Below, in pieces: positions 48,622 to 56,870 of a stretch of 64,000 nucleotides of DNA. Location: assembly GCA_022822365.1 (NCBI GenBank), contig JAJEBV010000001.1, positions 1 to 64,000 of the forward strand, in the 5' to 3' direction. The DNA comes from Thermoanaerobaculia bacterium. Lineage in GTDB: Bacteria; Acidobacteriota; Thermoanaerobaculia; Multivoradales; Multivoraceae. Positions within the stretch are counted from its first letter, which is position 1. Every line of letters starts with the position of its first letter. Position numbers and translations under genes: made by a program. The notes under the pieces are model-generated. The model made no database searches, was not told where the DNA came from, and worked only from the letters and a program-made list of their open reading frames with translations.

Positions 48622-49485
48622 ATGGCGGACGCCCGACAGCAGCGAACGGCGGCAGTACGCGACGTCGGCGCTAGCGCCGGGGCTCTCGTGGTCGGCGTCG
48701 CTGCCGCCAGCGCCTTCAACGAGTTCGTGCCGGAGGGGCATCGGCCGGAGGACGTTCTGCCGGGCGCCCGCAGCGTCGTCGTCGCTGGCAACCAGGGCCC
48801 GACGGCCGGCGCCTGGCGGAGTCCCGATCACCGGGTGATGGAGATCACGGGCTACGACTTCCGGGAGAACGTCGCGGTCCACGTCATGTGCGACTACATC
48901 GAGCGGGAGCACGGCCACCGCGCGCTGCAGGCGCCGTCCCTGCCCACCGCCGGACACAACCCGCCGATGAGCATGATGCTGGCCGCCGTGCTCGCGGGGC
49001 TGGGCACGCGGTCGCTGGCAGCGAACATCATCCTCCACCCCCGTTACGGCCTGCTGTACTACGCCGCCCTGGTCACGACGCTCGACCTCGAGCCGGACCA
49101 CCCGCTGGAGGAGGACGTCTGCCCGTCCGAGCCGTGCATCCAGATGTACGAGAAGCTGGGCACCACGCCGTGCCTCGCCTCCTGCCCGAAGGACGAGGGC
49201 GGCTGCCTGGACGGCGCCCTCGACGGCGACGGCCGGATCAGCTACTCGTACTACGACCGCGAGCGCTGCACCTCGCGGTCGATGAACTTCGGCATCGGCT
49301 CGATCCAGAAGTCCCTGGTCCAGATCACGACGGAGGACGACCGTGAACGCCGCAGGTCGATGATCTACTCGGATTTCTTCAGCCAGTCCCTGTCGTCGCT
49401 CAGCTACTACAAGGAGAGCGTCGCCCAGTGCTTCGAGTGCATGCGGGTGTGCCCGGTCGGCATGCACGAAAGGCGGCTCCAGTGA
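48622..49485 (+). CDS. Nine-cysteine Fe-S protein A, distantly QueG/reductive-dehalogenase-like
   Basis: A 287-residue protein; GGAG lies 8 nt before the ATG at 48622. The N-terminal half resembles the QueG/RdhA core: a GVAAASAF segment, PEGHRPEDVLPGARSVVV, AAVLAGLGTRSLAANI and YGLLYYAALVTTLDLEPD. The C-terminal half has cysteines at 167, 172, 184, 188, 195, 216, 270, 273 and 277, ending CFECMRVCPVG. That is enough for two [4Fe-4S] clusters, but the spacing is not that of a classical ferredoxin. The corrinoid-binding residues of QueG cannot be assigned. It overlaps its paralogue by GTGA; a small HTH gene follows. Function unknown; a redox enzyme with a bound cofactor is inferred. Confidence 0.75.
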   Translation: MADARQQRTAAVRDVGASAGALVVGVAAASAFNEFVPEGHRPEDVLPGARSVVVAGNQGPTAGAWRSPDHRVMEITGYDFRENVAVHVMCDYIEREHGHRALQAPSLPTAGHNPPMSMMLAAVLAGLGTRSLAANIILHPRYGLLYYAALVTTLDLEPDHPLEEDVCPSEPCIQMYEKLGTTPCLASCPKDEGGCLDGALDGDGRISYSYYDRERCTSRSMNFGIGSIQKSLVQITTEDDRERRRSMIYSDFFSQSLSSLSYYKESVAQCFECMRVCPVGMHERRLQ

Positions 49486-50366
49486 CCGTCTCCGCGGCGG
49501 CCTCCGCGCCGACGGCGGACGAGGCGGCGGCTGCCCGCGACCGGCTGGCCGCGACGATGGAGCGGGGCGGCGCGCTGGCCTGGGGCGTCGCCGACGCCGG
49601 CGCCTTCGACGAGGCGCCCGAGGGCTTCCGGCCCGGCGACCTGCTGCCGGGAGCGCGTCGCGTCGTGGTCGTTGGCGGAAGTCCGCCGCGCGCCGCGGAC
49701 TGGGCGAGCCCGGTCCACGAGCACCTGGAGACGATGGGCACCAGCGACCGGATCAACTCCCTCGGCCTGAAGACGGCGAAGTTCATCGAGGCCGAGTTCG
49801 GCTACTACGCGCTGTTCGTGCCGCCGGGCGTGCGTCGCGGCAACCGGCCCTTCCTGAGCGTGGCGCTGGCCGCGGAACTGGCGGGCTGCGGATCCCGCAG
49901 CCTGGCCGGGCCGGTGCTGCACCCGGAGTACGGCCTGCTGTTCTACTCGGCGATCATCACGACCTATCCGTTCCCGGTCACGCCGCCGCTGGCCGAGCCC
50001 GCCTGCCCGGCGCCCGCCTGCGTCGAGATGTGGGAGGCCGAGGGCGCCACGCCCTGCACACGGGTATGTCCCCTGGGCGACGGCGGTTGCCTGGACGGGC
50101 GGATCGAGGACGGCCGGCTGGTCGAGCGCCGCTACGACGCGGCGCGTTGCACCTCCCGCGTCTACACGCACTGGATACCGGGCTTCCAGAAGGGGCTTGA
50201 ACTCGCCCTCGACCAGGACGATCCGGAGGCCCGCAAGATGGTCCTCTACTCCAGCCACTTCACGAAGACCCTGTGGTCGATGACCTACGCCGCGCAGAGC
50301 CAGGGCCAGTGCTGGGAGTGCATGCGGGTCTGTCCCGTGGGCGCCGAGTTCCGGCAGAAGGCGTAG
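49482..50366 (+). CDS. Nine-cysteine Fe-S protein B, paralogue of protein A
   Basis: A 294-residue paralogue starting at a GTG that overlaps the previous stop. It repeats the same plan: WGVADAGAFDEAPEGFRPGD, LLPGARRVVVVGG, AELAGCGSRSLAGPVLHPEYG, LLFYSAIITTYPF, then Cys175, 180, 192, 196, 203, 223, 277, 280 and 284, ending CWECMRVCPVG. All nine positions and nearly all spacings agree with protein A. Sequence identity outside these blocks is modest, so the duplication is old and both copies appear maintained. The simplest model is a heterodimer made by coupled translation. Confidence 0.75.
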   Translation: MTVSAAASAPTADEAAAARDRLAATMERGGALAWGVADAGAFDEAPEGFRPGDLLPGARRVVVVGGSPPRAADWASPVHEHLETMGTSDRINSLGLKTAKFIEAEFGYYALFVPPGVRRGNRPFLSVALAAELAGCGSRSLAGPVLHPEYGLLFYSAIITTYPFPVTPPLAEPACPAPACVEMWEAEGATPCTRVCPLGDGGCLDGRIEDGRLVERRYDAARCTSRVYTHWIPGFQKGLELALDQDDPEARKMVLYSSHFTKTLWSMTYAAQSQGQCWECMRVCPVGAEFRQKA

Positions 50367-50386
50367 GACCGAGCGAGGAACCGAAC

Positions 50387-50695
50387 ATGGCTTTCTTCTT
50401 CATCGATCCCGAGACCTACCGCCGGCACAGGAAGGAAATCCTGGAGCTGTCGAACTCGATCCAGGTCGACATCCACGAGCACCTGCCGGGCGAGAAACGG
50501 CAGCGAGGTCTCTCCGACCGCGAGATCGCGGAGCACCTCGACCTCGACGAGCGCACGGTGCGCGAGATCCGGGTCGTCGCCGAGCGTGACTACTACGACA
50601 TCGAAGAGTGGGACAAGGCAGTCGAGTTCAAGGACAAGGCCTGCCGCGCCTTCGCCGAGGAGGGGCTGTCCTACGTGTTCAAGCGCCGTTCCTGA
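50387..50695 (+). CDS. Small helix-turn-helix protein following the Fe-S pair
   Basis: A 102-residue protein starting MAFFFIDPETYRRHRKEILE, 20 bp after Fe-S protein B, with GAGGAA upstream of the ATG. The central LSDREIAEHLDLDERTVREIR (about residues 42-62) reads as a helix-turn-helix of the sigma-region-4/Xre-like sort, followed by a Tyr/Asp-rich segment (DYYDIEEWDKAVEF). I do not recognise the family. Position and orientation make it the third gene of the Fe-S operon; it may be a DNA-binding regulator or an adaptor that uses an HTH fold for protein contact. Confidence 0.72.
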   Translation: MAFFFIDPETYRRHRKEILELSNSIQVDIHEHLPGEKRQRGLSDREIAEHLDLDERTVREIRVVAERDYYDIEEWDKAVEFKDKACRAFAEEGLSYVFKRRS

Positions 50696-50722
50696 CCGCG
50701 GGCTGGAGACGGTCCGGCTGTC

Positions 50723-50761
50723 GGTGCGCCGGCCCTCTGGCCGGCATCCGGCTCCGGCAGG
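50723..50761. repeat. Dispersed hairpin repeat, locus 5
   Basis: GGTGCGCCGGCCCTCTGGCC then GGCATCCGG: a diverged core in which the central stem is GCCGGCC-CTCT-GGCCGGC, followed by the same CATCCGGC tail seen at locus 2. It lies between the convergent HTH and luciferase-like genes. Confidence 0.6.
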
Positions 50762-50800
50762 GGGCCCGGTCGCAGTAGAGCCTCCCGCCGGCCGCCGTGT

Positions 50801-51838
50801 TCACGCGACGCGGGGCAGCACTTCGTCCGTGAAGAGCACGAAGGAGCTGTGGCTGAGCGGTGCCAGCAGCAGGTAATCGAGGAACATCTCTTCCTTCAGG
50901 CGCGCGATCTCGTCCACCAGCTCGTCCGGCGTGCCGAAGATGATCACGCCGTTCATGTAGCGGTCGATCGCGGATTGCGTCGCCGAGTCGACGAAGAGGT
51001 GGTCCTGGGCCATGTCGCTGAGCTCGCGGTTGAGCTTGCTCTCGACCCTGGCCGGCCGTACGCCCTTCTTGCGGTGCGAGCCGACCGTCCACTCGGCTCC
51101 CTGACGGGCGATCTGCTCCGCTTCGGCCCGGGTCGGCGCGCAGGCGACGAGGCGGGCCATCGGGATCTCGCGGCCCTCGATCGAGTGGCCGTGGTTCTCC
51201 AGGATCCCCCGGTACAGCTCCCGCTTATCAGCGAGCCGCGCGTGGTCAGCGTGCGGGTCCATCATGATCGAAAACCCGTTCTCGGCCGCCCAGTTCATCG
51301 CCTCCGGCGACGAGGCGGCGAGCCACACCGGTGGATGCGGCTTCTGCGCCGGTTTCGGCAGTACCTCCACGCCGTCGCACTGGAAGTGATCGCCCGCGAA
51401 GGTCACGCGCTCCTCCGTCCAGGCGGCGATCACCGTCTGGACGTGCTCGCGGAAGACCCCGTAGCTGTGCTGCGGGTCGACGCCGAAGGCCTTGAACTCG
51501 GCCTCCTGGTAGCCGCGGCCGACGCCCCAGTTCACCCGGCCTCCGGAAAGGACGTCGAGCAGCGCCACCTCCTCGGCCAGCCGCAGCGGGTTGTAGAACG
51601 GCGCCAGGGAGACGCCGGTGCCGATGCGGAGGTTCTTCGTCCGGGCGGCCACGTGGGTGCCCATGAGGTGAATCGAAGGGCAGATGCTGAACGAGCTGAA
51701 GTGGTGTTCCGCCAGCCACACGGCGTCGTAGCCGTTCTGCTCCATGATGTCGATGCGCTGGAACGCCCGGTGGTAGACCTGATCCAGCGGAATCCGCCGG
51801 TCGGGCCAGGAAAAGAACTGGAGCACGCCGACCTTCAT
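50801..51838 (-). CDS. LLM-class flavin-dependent oxidoreductase (luciferase-like)
   Basis: A 345-residue TIM-barrel flavoenzyme of the bacterial luciferase superfamily. Typical blocks are DAVWLAEHHFSSF, LRIGTGVSLAPFYNPLRLAEEVALLDVLSGGRVNWGVGRG (by position, residues about 70-110) and PPVWLAASSPEAMNWAAENGF. Such enzymes use FMNH2 or F420 to oxidise aldehydes, alkanes, sulfonates or aromatics; the substrate is not evident. The N-terminus MKVGVLQFFSWPD supports the ATG at 51838. Divergent from pdxH, 79 bp apart. Confidence 0.9.
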   Translation of the reverse strand: MKVGVLQFFSWPDRRIPLDQVYHRAFQRIDIMEQNGYDAVWLAEHHFSSFSICPSIHLMGTHVAARTKNLRIGTGVSLAPFYNPLRLAEEVALLDVLSGGRVNWGVGRGYQEAEFKAFGVDPQHSYGVFREHVQTVIAAWTEERVTFAGDHFQCDGVEVLPKPAQKPHPPVWLAASSPEAMNWAAENGFSIMMDPHADHARLADKRELYRGILENHGHSIEGREIPMARLVACAPTRAEAEQIARQGAEWTVGSHRKKGVRPARVESKLNRELSDMAQDHLFVDSATQSAIDRYMNGVIIFGTPDELVDEIARLKEEMFLDYLLLAPLSHSSFVLFTDEVLPRVA

Positions 51839-51917
51839 CGGCCGGCAATCGTTTCACACGGCGGCAGAGCCGCCCTGCGGGGTTGGCCCGCGCCGCAGGA
51901 TCGGTCAGAGTTCGGCC

Positions 51918-52502
51918 ATGACGCCCGCAGCCGACCCCTTCGAGCGCTTCCGCGACCTCTTCGAGCGCGCTTCGGCCACCGGTCTCACCGAGCCGAACGC
52001 GATGGTCGTCTCGAGCGCCGATGAGCAGGGCCGCCCGTCGTCCCGGGTCGTGCTGCTAAAGCACTTCGACCGCGACGGCTTCGTCTTCTACACGAACCTC
52101 GAGAGCCGCAAGGGCCGGGAGATCCTGGCTCGGTCGGATGTGAGCCTGAACTTCTTCTGGCGCGAACCGAAGGAGCAGGTATGCGTCTTCGGCCGCGCCG
52201 AACTGGTTAGCGACGAGGAGGCCGACGCCTACTTCGCGACCCGGGACCGGAACAGCCAACTCGGCGCCTGGGCTTCTCAGCAGAGCCGGCCGCTGGCAAG
52301 TCGCGAACAGCTCGTGGCCGGCTTCGAGCAGGTGACGGAGCGTTTCGCCGGCCGCGACGTGCCGCGCCCGCCGCACTGGACGGGGCTGCGGGTCGTGCCC
52401 CGGCGCTTCGAGTTCTGGGTCGCCCGGGAGCACCGCCTCCATGACCGGACGTTCTACGAGCGGGACGGCGACTCCTGGCGGATGGGCCTGCTGTACCCCT
52501 AG
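51918..52502 (+). CDS. pdxH: Pyridoxamine 5'-phosphate oxidase
   Basis: Makes pyridoxal 5'-phosphate from pyridoxine or pyridoxamine phosphate with FMN and O2. The 194-residue protein has the FMN-binding RPSSRVVLLKHFDRDGFVFYTN, the SRKGREI substrate-phosphate loop, FFWREPKEQVCVFG and the C-terminal GLRVVPRRFEFWVAREHRLHDR; only the last residues (MGLLYP instead of the usual RLAP) differ. It is convergent with the sterol-reductase-like gene, 9 bp apart. PLP would serve the dehydratase at 62276 among others. Confidence 0.94.
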   Translation: MTPAADPFERFRDLFERASATGLTEPNAMVVSSADEQGRPSSRVVLLKHFDRDGFVFYTNLESRKGREILARSDVSLNFFWREPKEQVCVFGRAELVSDEEADAYFATRDRNSQLGAWASQQSRPLASREQLVAGFEQVTERFAGRDVPRPPHWTGLRVVPRRFEFWVAREHRLHDRTFYERDGDSWRMGLLYP

Positions 52503-52511
52503 CGCTGGTTG

Positions 52512-53600
52512 TCAGTACAACCGCGGCACGATGCGCCAGGGCACGCGCCGGCGGTACTCGTCCCACAGCGGGCCGTACTTCGCGGCGCAGCGGCGGTCGT
52601 CGTCGCGCTCGCGTGGCACGAGGAGGAGGACGTAGTACAGCGGATAGAGCCAGGGTGCCACGAGCGTCGGGTAGCCGAGGCTGAGGGCAAGCCCGGTCGC
52701 CATCAGGATCTCGCCGAGATAGTTCACGTGGCGCGAGACGCCCCAGAAGCCGCTACACAGGACGCGCTGCTCGCCGTCAGAGATGCTCTCCGGCCGGAAC
52801 CGGCCGAGGAAGGTCCGTTCCGGATCGAGCTTGAAGTGGAACTTCTGCATGTTCGCGCCGCGCGCCAGCGACCAGCCGGCGAAGAAGACGACGCCGGCCA
52901 GGAGGAGCAGCCAGACCGGGGCGTGGGGATTGGGCAGGTCGGCGGCGGCCCATAGCCCGGCTCCGTAGCAGTAAGGGTAGAAGAAGAGGCAGCCCCAGAC
53001 GAGCTTGAAGCCGACCCGCTCGGCGAAGAGGTCGTAGGTGTAGAGGTGAACCCGCTCGAAGAACAGGTAGTCGCAGATGAACCAGGTGAAGAGCGCGACG
53101 TAGAGAACGACGGCGGGCGACGGATCGCCGGGATACGTCGAGTGGTGATGAACGGCGAACGAGAGCAGGTTCAGTTCGAGCAGGGTGGCGCCGAAGACGT
53201 AGAGGAACATCTTCGCATCGACGCAGCCGCCGAACAGGCGCGGGTTGGCGCGCCTGCCGAGGTAGAACTCCTTCAGGACGGAACCGCCGCGGCCCGGCGT
53301 CGTCACGACGACCGCCGCCGAAGCGAGGATGCCGAGCGCCAGTGCCCCCGCGGCGCCGCTCCAGCGGTGGGTCCATAGCCAGTCCCAGGGCATCACGCCG
53401 CTGTAGCCGGCCAGGAGCCACAGGCCGATCGTGACGGCGAAGACCAGCAGCCCGTTCAGGCGGTACCGGAGAAGCTGGCCGGTCCGCTCGTCACGGACGT
53501 AGCCCGTGACCCGGCGGGCCGGCAGCAGGGCGCTGAGACCGAGGAGGACGGCGCAGATGAGCCAGGGCGTCAGAAAACCGGGATAGCCGATCAGGTCCAG
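52512..53600 (-). CDS. ERG4/ERG24-family sterol-reductase-like membrane protein with a CTG start
   Basis: The frame codes a polytopic reductase. A GTG at 53396 gives 294 residues, but conserved sequence continues upstream in the same frame to a stop at 53604 (including RRVTG..., LLRYRLNG and a membrane helix). The only sensible start there is CTG at 53600, preceded by TGAGGA, giving 362 residues. Family marks, in that numbering: EFYLGRRANPR (about 110-120), SGFWGVSRHVNYLGEI (283-298), RDDDRRCAAKYG (332-343) and a VPWRIVPRLY end; these are hallmarks of delta14/delta7/delta24 sterol reductases (NADPH-dependent). It is shorter than eukaryotic members. No sterol-cyclase genes are seen; it follows boxB by 14 bp, so another polycyclic or aromatic-derived substrate is possible. 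Confidence 0.72.
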   Translation of the reverse strand: MDLIGYPGFLTPWLICAVLLGLSALLPARRVTGYVRDERTGQLLRYRLNGLLVFAVTIGLWLLAGYSGVMPWDWLWTHRWSGAAGALALGILASAAVVVTTPGRGGSVLKEFYLGRRANPRLFGGCVDAKMFLYVFGATLLELNLLSFAVHHHSTYPGDPSPAVVLYVALFTWFICDYLFFERVHLYTYDLFAERVGFKLVWGCLFFYPYCYGAGLWAAADLPNPHAPVWLLLLAGVVFFAGWSLARGANMQKFHFKLDPERTFLGRFRPESISDGEQRVLCSGFWGVSRHVNYLGEILMATGLALSLGYPTLVAPWLYPLYYVLLLVPRERDDDRRCAAKYGPLWDEYRRRVPWRIVPRLY

Positions 53601-53612
53601 GAGTTAGTCCTC
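53598..53612 (-). promoter_or_regulatory. Ribosome-binding site and CTG start codon of the ERG4/ERG24-like gene
   Basis: On the minus strand GAGGA (53612-53608) is followed by 7 nt and CTG (53600-53598). No ATG, GTG or TTG exists in this frame between the stop at 53604-53606 and codon 69. A GTG at 53614 lies in another frame and meets a stop after seven codons. Spacing and complementarity to the 16S 3' end are good, which favours CTG initiation; a one-base sequence error is the alternative. Confidence 0.55.
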
Positions 53613-53614
53613 AC

Positions 53615-55078
53615 CTACGCCTCGGCCAGCTTGACCCATTCGAAGTCGCCGGGCTTGTGGTTGATCCGGATTCGCGGCTCGGCGATCCAGGAGGCGTAGT
53701 GGCCGGGCCGGAACTCCGGCTTCATCAGCGACTCGATGAAGGCGCGGTCGCTGTCGTCGGGCAGCCATTCGTGTCGGCGCCGGGTCCATTCGTCTTCCGG
53801 GACGATCCCGCCCGCCGGCGTGGCGTGCAGGTCACGGTAGACGCCGATCTGCCGGTGGAAGGCCACGTGTGGCAGCGTGATCTCGAAGTCGACTCCGGCC
53901 TGGCGGATCGTCTTGTTCCAGCGGCCGACGCCGAGGCTGCAGTCGCCGGTGAAGTCGTCGCGCAGGCGTGCGTTCAGCGCGTTCAGGGCCGGGTGCTGCA
54001 CGATCTGCCAGCCGCCGTTCGCCGGTTGCGGGATGCCGTACGTCGCTTCGTGCAGCCGGTGGTCGTCCTCCAGCCGGTGTTCGCGAAAGCGGCCCTTGAG
54101 CCCGGCGTTGAAGAAGTTGGCCGAGTTCGTGGACAGTTCGGAGCCGAACAGGTCGAGTGTCAGGGAGTAGTGGAGGTTCACTTTCTTCTGGATCGTCGGC
54201 AGGTCGATCACGCCGAGCGCCCGCACCGCCTCGATGTCGGTCGGGTCGTCGAGCCCGGCTTCCCGCATCGCTTCGCAGGTGCGCTGAACGATGCGGGTCA
54301 CGCCGGTCTCGCCGACGAACATGTGGAACGCCTCCTCCGTGAGCATGAAGCGGCAGGTGCGGGACAGCGGGTCGAAGCCCGACTGCGCTAGGGATTCGAG
54401 CTGCATCCTGCCGTCGCGGTCGGTGAAGAAGGTGAACAGGAAGAAGGAGAGCCAGTCCGGCGTCTCCTCGTTGAAGGCGCCGAGCATCCGCGGGGCGTCG
54501 TCGGAGCCGGAGCGGCGGCGCAGCAGCTCGCCGGCCTCCTCCCGGCCGTCCCGTCCGAAGTACTTCTGGAGCAGGTAGACCATCGCCCAGAGGTGACGAC
54601 CCTCCTCGACGTTGACCTGGAACAGGTTGCGCATGTCGTAGAGCGAGGGAGCGGTCTTGCCGAGGAAGCGCTGCTGCTCGACGGAAGCCGGCTCCGTGTC
54701 GCCCTGGATGACGATCAGGCGCCGGAGCATCGCCCGGTACTCGCCCGGAACCTCCTGCCAGGCGGGCTCGCCGGCGTGGCGACCGAAGGGGATCTTCCGG
54801 TCCGGGTCCTGCGGTGCGAGCAGGATGCCCCAGCGGTAGTCGGGCATCTTCACGTAGTCGAAGACGGCCCACTTGTCCGCGCCCTTCGACTCGACGCGGA
54901 CCGCCGTGCGGAGATAGACGTCGGATGTCTGGAAGCCGTCGGGGCCCATGTCCATCCACCAGTCGATGTAGCCGGGGTGCCAGCGTTCCAGGCCGCGGCG
55001 GACGCGAGCGTCCGACGCCAGCGCGACGTTGTTCGGAATCAGGACGTCGTAGTCGACGGTGCTGTCTAGCGTGGTCAT
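53615..55078 (-). CDS. boxB: Benzoyl-CoA 2,3-epoxidase subunit B
   Basis: Diiron oxygenase component of the aerobic benzoyl-CoA (box) pathway, forming benzoyl-CoA 2,3-epoxide. From the ATG at 55078 (MTTLDSTVDYDVLIPNN) it has 487 residues, close to known BoxB. Iron ligands by family are visible: Glu129 in GDTEPASVEQQ, Glu159 and His162 in VNVEEGRHLW, and the Glu/His pair in LTEEAFHMFVGE. The reductase BoxA is not in the window. It lies 11 bp downstream of boxC in the same direction and is followed closely by the ERG4/ERG24-like gene. Confidence 0.95.
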   Translation of the reverse strand: MTTLDSTVDYDVLIPNNVALASDARVRRGLERWHPGYIDWWMDMGPDGFQTSDVYLRTAVRVESKGADKWAVFDYVKMPDYRWGILLAPQDPDRKIPFGRHAGEPAWQEVPGEYRAMLRRLIVIQGDTEPASVEQQRFLGKTAPSLYDMRNLFQVNVEEGRHLWAMVYLLQKYFGRDGREEAGELLRRRSGSDDAPRMLGAFNEETPDWLSFFLFTFFTDRDGRMQLESLAQSGFDPLSRTCRFMLTEEAFHMFVGETGVTRIVQRTCEAMREAGLDDPTDIEAVRALGVIDLPTIQKKVNLHYSLTLDLFGSELSTNSANFFNAGLKGRFREHRLEDDHRLHEATYGIPQPANGGWQIVQHPALNALNARLRDDFTGDCSLGVGRWNKTIRQAGVDFEITLPHVAFHRQIGVYRDLHATPAGGIVPEDEWTRRRHEWLPDDSDRAFIESLMKPEFRPGHYASWIAEPRIRINHKPGDFEWVKLAEA

Positions 55079-55089
55079 CGTGTGCTCCG

Positions 55090-56802
55090 TCAGATCCGTT
55101 CGCTGTCGAAACGGGGGCGCCGGCCGGTGCCGTAGAGGCGGAGCGCCCCCTCCTCGCCGACCGCGTTCGGCCGCTGGAAGATCCAGTTCTGCCAAGCGCT
55201 GAGGCGTCCGAAGATCTTGCTCTCGAGGGTTTCAGGACCGGGAAAGCGGAGGTTGGCCTCCAGCGCGGTCAGCGCGTCGGGCGAGAAGCTGGCCCGCTCC
55301 TCCAGGGCGATCCGGACCTCGTCTTCCCAGTCCAGGTCGTCCAGGATCTCGGTGACCAGGCCGGCCGCCTCGGCGTCGGCGGCTTCCAGAGGCCTGCCGA
55401 TGAGTCCACGAAGGGAATCGATCGCGTCCTCCCGGCCGAGGAACCGGGTCTTGAGGCGGGAGAGCCCGTTCGGCGTGGGGAACGCTCCGAAGTTCAGTGC
55501 GCCGAGCTGGATGGAGGGCGCCGGTGCGCCGTCCTCGCTCTCACCCTCGAACATGTAGGAGCGGTCGGAGGCCAGCGCGAGTTCGAGCAGCAGACCCGCG
55601 AAGCAGCTCCCCGGCGCGATCAGCGTGAACACGCTGCGAGCGGTCAGGTCGAGGCGCTTGAGCACCCGCTTCCAGTACAGCAGCACCTCGCGCATGAACC
55701 AGTGCGAGCGTTCCCGGTGGAGGAACGCGTCGAACGCGGCCACCGTGCCGAGGTCGCCTTCGGACTCGATGACGAGTTGCCCGATCCGCGTCTCGTTCAG
55801 CCGCAGATGGAGCAGCGCGTCGTCGAGTTCCCGGGCCAGAAGGAGAGGCCAGAAGGCCGCGCTCCCGGCGAGTGCTTCCGGCGCGTCGCCCGGTGGCGGA
55901 TCGGTCGGGCCGAGGACGGTGAGACGGGCGGCGCCAAGCGCGCGGTCTAACTCGATGCGTAGCGTTGTGTAGACGATCGAGTTTCCCTCCAGCCTCGGTT
56001 CGAACTGGGGCCAGTCCGCGCCTCCGGCTGCGGCGGGACGGTCGCTGGAGGCGGCGAGTTCCAACGCCCGTGTCTTGGCACCGTCGTCGAAGGACGATCG
56101 CGGCAGCAGTTCGTCGACCAGGTTCCAGTCGACGGCCCGCCGGCCCTTGACGCCCTCCTCCAGGGTGCAGAAGAGGTCGGCCCGGTCGCGGCGGACGCGG
56201 CGCTTGTCGAGCAGCCGGGTCAGTCCGCCGGTACCGGGAAGGACGCCGAGCAGCGGCACTTCGGGCAGCGAGACCGCCGAACTCCCGTCGTCGGCGAGAA
56301 GGATGCGGTCGCAGGCGAGCGCCAGCTCGTATCCGCCGCCCGCGGCCGTGCCGCGGATCGCGCAGAGGTAGCGCTGGCCCGAGTGCTGGCAGGCGTCCTC
56401 GATCGCCAGCCGGGTCTCGTTCGTGAACTTGCAGAAGTTCACCTTCAACTGGTGCGAGGAAGCTCCCAGCATGCCGATGTTGGCGCCGGCGCAGAAGATC
56501 CGGTCGCGATCGGAACGGAGCACGACGGCGTGAACCTCCGGATGCTCGAACCGCAGCCGCTGCGTCGCGTCGTAGAGCTCGAAGTCGACGCCGAGGTCGT
56601 AGGAGTTCTGCTTGAGCTGATATCCCGGCCGGAGTCCCGCCTGCTCGTCGACCTCCAGGGTCAGGAAGGCAAGCGGTGGTTCGATCCTGAGCCGCCAGTG
56701 CCGGTAGCGGTCGGGGTCAGTGCGGAAGTGAATGGGCTCTGCCGCGGCGGTCTCACCGGCCGGGTGCCCGGAAGGTCCGTCCGCGGTGGCCTGCTTGGAC
56801 AT
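55090..56802 (-). CDS. boxC: 2,3-epoxybenzoyl-CoA dihydrolase (benzoyl-CoA-dihydrodiol lyase)
   Basis: A crotonase-related ring-opening enzyme that cleaves 2,3-epoxybenzoyl-CoA to a dehydroadipyl-CoA semialdehyde plus formate. I prefer the ATG at 56802 (MSKQATADG), giving 570 residues; a GTG at 56865 is possible but leaves only 5 bp to the divergent transporter gene. Crotonase oxyanion blocks are FCAGANIGMLG and RGTAAGGGYELALACDRILL. The C-terminal half is BoxC-specific (FRGEAIG-like segments are absent; RGLIGRPLEAADAEAAGLV and SAWQNWIFQRPNAVG present). First gene of boxC-boxB-reductase. Confidence 0.94.
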   Translation of the reverse strand: MSKQATADGPSGHPAGETAAAEPIHFRTDPDRYRHWRLRIEPPLAFLTLEVDEQAGLRPGYQLKQNSYDLGVDFELYDATQRLRFEHPEVHAVVLRSDRDRIFCAGANIGMLGASSHQLKVNFCKFTNETRLAIEDACQHSGQRYLCAIRGTAAGGGYELALACDRILLADDGSSAVSLPEVPLLGVLPGTGGLTRLLDKRRVRRDRADLFCTLEEGVKGRRAVDWNLVDELLPRSSFDDGAKTRALELAASSDRPAAAGGADWPQFEPRLEGNSIVYTTLRIELDRALGAARLTVLGPTDPPPGDAPEALAGSAAFWPLLLARELDDALLHLRLNETRIGQLVIESEGDLGTVAAFDAFLHRERSHWFMREVLLYWKRVLKRLDLTARSVFTLIAPGSCFAGLLLELALASDRSYMFEGESEDGAPAPSIQLGALNFGAFPTPNGLSRLKTRFLGREDAIDSLRGLIGRPLEAADAEAAGLVTEILDDLDWEDEVRIALEERASFSPDALTALEANLRFPGPETLESKIFGRLSAWQNWIFQRPNAVGEEGALRLYGTGRRPRFDSERI

Positions 56803-56870
56803 CTGGTTGGTAGGGGAGCCCTGTTCCTGTTCGAGAGGCCCTTGCCGGTTGGTGAGTATAGTCACGCCTC

